A stretch of DNA of 22,993 bases from Gnetum montanum. Lineage: Eukaryota > Streptophyta > Gnetopsida > Gnetales > Gnetaceae. The position numbers were made by a program, and so were the translations under genes. The notes under the pieces are model-generated. The model worked only from the letters and a program-made list of their open reading frames with translations, searched no databases and was not told the origin of the DNA. The stretch covers positions 923,459-946,451 of the forward strand of contig MNCI01008335.1 of assembly GCA_015680685.1 (NCBI GenBank). The letters are read 5' to 3'. Positions 20,094-22,993 of this stretch are shown piece after piece; position 1 is the first letter of the stretch, and each line of letters begins with the position of its first letter.

Positions 20094-20453
20094 AAACCTT
20101 TTGTGATTCGTGTGCCTCCTAGCAAGGCAACAATCCCCTCCACCTCCATGAGCAAGGGGCCTCCCATCGTCATCAAGGTGCCACCTAAAGCATCGACGAC
20201 ACCTTTCGTGGTCAAAGTACCACCACCACAGACGTCTGTTAAGACGTTAAACTGGCAAGATTCAATACAATTCCGAGCTCCAAAGACACCCTTTGTGGTC
20301 AAACTGCCACCACAGACGTCTGCTAAGACGTTAAACTGGCATGTTGCACCAACGACAACAGCAAAGAAACCCTTCGTTATCAAGGTGCCACAACAAGCTA
20401 GTCAAACAACAACGTCACCTCCCAAACTACCATTTGTCATAAAGGTGCCACCA
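20094..20453 (+). repeat. Six PFV(I/V)K(V/L)PP-type repeats in the gag-pro linker
   Basis: The units read KPFVIRVPP, PPIVIKVPP, TPFVVKVPP, TPFVVKLPP, KPFVIKVPQ and LPFVIKVPP, at about 20094, 20160, 20199, 20286, 20367 and 20427. Units three and four lie in a larger duplicate of about 84-87 bp that also carries QTS(V/A)KTLNW. The nucleotide copies have diverged at third positions while the peptide is kept, which suggests past selection on the protein. The function is unknown. A short beta-strand plus PP turn could be a partner-binding motif. Confidence 0.8.
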
Positions 20454-20798
20454 CGAGATGGCCCCTCACCTACCCAGTGTCCAACCGTAGGAAACATCTC
20501 AACCTCCCCTCCCTTAAGAGTCAACCCTGCCAACAACACGGATAAGCCTACCAAATGGCAGCAGAAGAGGACAAACGAACAACGAACAATACCCACAGCT
20601 GAAACAAAGGACACACCTAATATACAACAACTAAACACTAGGGGCCCTGCCCCTAATCCCAAACAAACCAGGCCCAAGCCCTCAACCCATATAGAGGCAA
20701 CCAACACAATGGCAGACAACACAGACTTTGTAGCTACACTGGCCCAGGTGAAACAAACGCTCAAACAAAAGAACACAACCATGAGTTTGTACGACCTG

Positions 20799-20852
20799 GT
20801 CATGACGTCATCGGCTCATCGTGAAGTCATGACGTCATCGGCTCATCGTGAA
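20799..20852 (+). repeat. 27-bp perfect in-frame duplication with TGACGTCA
   Basis: The units 20799-20825 and 20826-20852 are identical and encode MTSSAHRE-V twice. Each carries the palindrome TGACGTCA. The duplication is in frame and perfect, so it is recent. Confidence 0.9.
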
Positions 20853-21020
20853 GCCTTAGTACAAACACTAGCGTCCATTCCTGTTACAGAGAACATCCCT
20901 GCTAACATGGAATCCATCCGTGCAACGATTTCACAACACACACCACAAGAATTGGGTTCCAACACCTTAGCCTTCCGTGACGATGCAGTTAAAGTCAACC
21001 CCAAACGAGGGGAAGTCACA

Positions 21021-21420
21021 ACAGCTCCATTATCGATTAGTGTACGTGTTGGGCAATGTACCATTCGTAGAGTGCACGTTGATGACGGTGCGGCAACAAA
21101 CGTAGTTCTATACTCCGTCATCGACAAACTAGGCATGGCAGATGAGATCATGCCAACAGAAACCATGTGTTTAAAATCTTTCAATGGGTCATGTGTCACA
21201 GTTAAGGGCAAAATCAACTTAGCCTTTGTGGCAGGTGAACAATTCCCCACCAGCGCGGAATTCACTGTCATAGAAGAGATGCCCAGTTTCAACATGATTC
21301 TTGGTAGACCTTGGCTAGCACAACAACGAGCCGTTTCCTCACCGATACATCAAGAAATCCACCTTCCATACGAAGGTGGACAAGTCATTATACATGGTGA
21401 CAACACTCCCTTTCAAGCTG
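21021..21420 (+). other. Retropepsin-like aspartic protease domain
   Basis: PLSISVRVGQCTIRRVHV leads into DDGAATNVV, the D-[ST/D]-G-A active-site loop (first Asp codon 21081-21083). Further on, FNMILGRPWL (about 21288-21317) is the hydrophobic-ILGR motif that closes the fold. Spacing of about 70 residues between the motifs is normal. Plant Ty3/Gypsy proteases often have D at the second position (VDDGS/A), as here. No stop interrupts it. Confidence 0.85.
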
Positions 21421-21638
21421 ACCACAACATAGACATGTCACAGGTCTTGAAAGAGGAGCCTCTTGAAGCAACACCCACAAGAACAAACACAACACCTAGA
21501 GCTAAAACACCCGAACGAGGGGTAAAAACTGAAACCCTCCCACAGCAAACTAGCGCGCCTCTTAGACCATGTCCAACTAAGAAACAACCGCATAATCAAG
21601 ACTCCCCTGGGGCCAAAGACACGTGTAACCGCCGCCCA

Positions 21639-21713
21639 CTCCTTACCTTTGTTCGTTGTGCATACGTCACCTTAGTTTGCATTGTACTAGCTTGCGCGCT
21701 TGCATGTGGCCTG
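21639..21713 (+). other. Predicted transmembrane-like tail at the gag-pro C-terminus
   Basis: The last 25 or so residues before KRP-stop are LLTFVRCAYVTLVCIVLACA followed by LACGL. They form a continuous hydrophobic, Cys-rich stretch flanked by basic residues (NRR before, KRP after). This has the length and flanks of a membrane span. Typical plant gag-pro frames run straight into RT instead. Confidence 0.6.
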
Positions 21714-21872
21714 AAAAGGCCTTAAACTACCACCTTTTCACATTATTTTCTATTCACTTGTGCATTTCAATTCATGTTTTCTGCAGTGGCTATTTAACAT
21801 TGTTTTCCCTAGTTGCTTTTGTTTACAGGATCGTATGGACGCACATGCATGCATCCACCCTGACAGTCCTGG

Positions 21873-22134
21873 CATCATGACTTAAAACTGATACCACAGA
21901 ATGTCGTGGCATCATGACGATAAACCGACACCACAGAGCTCTGTCCGACATGACACTAAACTATCACACTCATTCACCAGAGTCTACTAAGACTATAAAC
22001 TAGCTTGCCTCTTCAGAGTCCGCCACGACTATAAACTAGCATCGTACCGTCCGCTACGAAAATAAACTAGCAACGTCCAACGGGTTATGACATAAAACTA
22101 ACCCACGACAGTTCGCTAAGACTATAAACTGGCA
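21873..22134. repeat. Degenerate 30-39 bp tandem repeat, GACTATAAACTAGC core
   Basis: TAAA(A)C cores occur at 21883, 21921, 21957, 21996, 22032, 22063, 22093 and 22124, spaced 38, 36, 39, 36, 31, 30 and 31 bp. The central units share GACTATAAACTAGC. The last unit (GCTAAGAC.(..)TAAACTGGCA, 22115-22134) matches the coding repeat at 20322-20341 at 18 of 20 positions. Confidence 0.7.
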
Positions 22135-22656
22135 AGATCATTTCTGGCACATTCATCTGCGACTGTAATTCATGACATTTCTTCATCAATGCCTACTGCA
22201 TCATTCATCACACCGGCTCTCACAACACTATTGCTGCTCATTTTGTTTGCCTTAAGTTTCACATGGTGCCTTCATTTGCATCAGTCACATTCATGTCTGA
22301 AGTGTTCGCTAACTCATTCACTTGTGATTTTCTTGTCTTCTTCGAGTTGTGTTTGCAGGATGACACCCAGTGGTGCTCGTACATCGATACACTTCATCAC
22401 GGTGACAAGGTGCCACATTGTTTCTGACGCACGCAACCAGATTAATCAATCTGTTCAAAAGTACATTGCCAGTTCCCAATGCATTCTCCATTTCCCCCAA
22501 CACTCTTATTCCCTTTCCTACCTGGTTACAGTTCCCAGATACACCCAGTACACCCCAAAAATTTGAGCACACTGTTACACGCTGTGACACTCTTAAGCAA
22601 CTGCAACACACAATATGGCACATGAGCATGAGTGACAAATTGAAAGAAAGCTCTTT

Positions 22657-22743
22657 CCAAAAAAGAGATTAAAAAAAATAAAAAAAACAAAAGAAAAAAA
22701 GAAAAAGAAAGAAAAAGAAAAGAGCAAAGAGCAAAGAGCAAAA
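22657..22743. repeat. Long purine (A/G) tract with GAGCAAA repeats
   Basis: An almost pure A/G run with few interruptions ends in three AGAGCAAA-like units (22720-22742). It could be a polypurine tract, but no LTR start (TGAAACACCC) follows, so it is more likely a simple repeat inside the spacer. Confidence 0.6.
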
Positions 22744-22863
22744 TGAACCACAAGACCCTTGGCACTTCCCATAAGCCTCAGGCGGGAAGGCAGTTGTCTT
22801 GGAAACAAATACTCATGTCTCAAAAGCTCAAGTAACATCTCATTGCACAGCTTTGGCTCTCCA

Positions 22864-22993
22864 CCAACAGGTTTTCTTTAACACCAAAAAAGGTTCTATT
22901 CCTCCAGAGAACGTAACCCACCATCACATGGCCAACAAGTCCTCTTAAACACTAAACAAGAGTCTTGTTCCGCCAAAGGACGCACATCTCATG
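22864..22993. repeat. Diverged 68-bp direct repeat, two copies
   Basis: CCAACAGGTTTTCTTTAACA at 22864 and CCAACAAGTCCTCTTAAACA at 22932 start two related units. Both continue through AAAC/AAAA-rich sequence to (T/G)TTCC.CCA.AG.ACG. The second copy runs to the end of the window. Confidence 0.6.

Larger units (their letters stand above)
18237..21725 (+). pseudogene. Retrotransposon gag-protease polyprotein with four internal stops
   Basis: An ATG in good context (TACCATGG) at 18237 starts one frame of 1,162 positions that ends at the TAA at 21723-21725. Four internal stops break it: TAA 18477, TGA 18489, TAA 19605 and TGA 19821. There is no frameshift, so the break is by point change only. Order: N-terminal region, Gln/Pro/Thr-rich stretch (about 18590-18930), capsid-like gag domain (about 19068-19560), zinc knuckle (19914-19955), proline-rich linker with PFVxKxPP repeats (20094-20453), retropepsin (about 21021-21420), acidic/basic tail, and a hydrophobic segment (21639-21713) before the final KRP. 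Gag would package element RNA and the protease would cut the polyprotein. The last 1.9 kb (from 19824) is uninterrupted. The Gag lineage is Ty3/Gypsy-like by motif pattern. No RT follows in frame. Confidence 0.85.
17084..22993 (+). mobile_element. Ty3/Gypsy-like LTR retrotransposon, 5' part (runs off the window)
   Basis: At about 17084 the AT-rich flank changes to GC-richer sequence beginning TGAAACACCC, a plausible LTR start. What follows is an LTR/leader region with a poly(A) signal, a long gag-protease frame (18237-21725), and a repeat-rich non-coding spacer to the window end. No reverse transcriptase, RNase H, integrase, second LTR or polypurine tract with LTR start lies within the window. 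It is either a larger autonomous element whose pol gene lies beyond 22993, or a non-autonomous gag-pro element. The tRNA primer-binding site was not found; no TGG-starting match stands out between 18110 and 18236. Placement in Ty3/Gypsy rests on the gag and protease pattern, without RT. Confidence 0.7.
21726..22993 (+). other. Non-coding spacer after gag-pro, repeat-rich
   Basis: No RT or other pol motif is seen in any frame. The spacer starts with pyrimidine-rich sequence and splice-acceptor-like sites (AG at 21785-21786, 21827-21828 and 22357-22358). It then has eight degenerate TAAACT repeats (21873-22134), a purine tract (22657-22743) and a 68-bp repeat at the end. The open frame 22189-22566 has a hydrophobic start but crosses the acceptor-like site and resembles no known protein. 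Confidence 0.55.

Noticed and set aside
22189-22566. 125-codon frame with a hydrophobic start, considered as an envelope-like or membrane protein
   Set aside because: It overlaps a pyrimidine-rich intron-end-like stretch that alone explains the hydrophobic run, and the rest has no protein-like pattern.
22657-22743. Polypurine tract marking the 3' LTR
   Set aside because: No TGAAACACCC-type LTR start or other LTR sequence follows before the window ends.

Overview
This window looks like nuclear DNA from a land plant with a large, repeat-rich genome. It is AT-rich and has no bacterial-style gene packing. It holds decayed plant L1-type LINE sequence, tRNA-derived SINEs, a solo LTR with a clean target-site duplication, and the 5' part of a Ty3/Gypsy-like LTR retrotransposon. 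I cannot name the species. A fern or gymnosperm would fit the retroelement styles and long non-coding stretches, but that is inference only. No complete, functional host gene can be demonstrated.

Layout: 1-480 is GC-richer and could be a promoter or 5' leader. An ATG at 497 opens a short frame that may be a first exon. 1986-2760 (+) is a frameshifted, stop-riddled C-terminal piece of a non-LTR reverse transcriptase polyprotein. About 3061-8010 (-) is a degenerate LINE. Read on the minus strand it runs from a gag-like ORF1 (DUF4283 tail, damaged zinc knuckle) through APE endonuclease and an RT N-terminal part to a C-terminal zf-RVT domain, with the RT catalytic core missing. A 1,098-bp solo LTR (6270-7367) with a 5-bp TTGTA duplication interrupts it. 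8896-9220 is a 163-bp tandem duplication and 9541-9920 a nested 47/116-bp tandem array. 11757-12067 and 14829-14912 (+) are possible exons of an unrecognised host gene; they could join with the 497 frame across introns full of transposons. Three short insertions follow: a SINE (12952-13066), an unclassified 128-bp insert (14049-14176), and a SINE whose 3' part was later tandemly duplicated with its flank (15007-15343).

From about 17084 to the window end the base composition changes and one young-looking LTR retrotransposon begins. It has an LTR/leader of about 1.15 kb with strong GCTACGC hairpins, a 36-bp and a 25-bp tandem repeat and a poly(A) signal. Next comes a single gag-protease frame (18237-21725). 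It carries a capsid-like gag domain, a zinc knuckle, a proline-rich linker with six PFV(I/V)K(V/L)PP-like repeats, a retropepsin, and an unusual hydrophobic C-terminal tail. Four internal stops (TAA, TGA, TAA, TGA) break it, each explainable by one C-to-T change. After the stop, 1.27 kb of non-coding spacer holds degenerate tandem repeats, splice-acceptor-like sites and a purine tract. No RT, RNase H or integrase appears before the window ends.

The most novel material is this last element: the membrane-type tail on gag-pro, the linker repeats, the spacer repeat that resembles a motif inside the coding region, and the hairpin-rich LTR.
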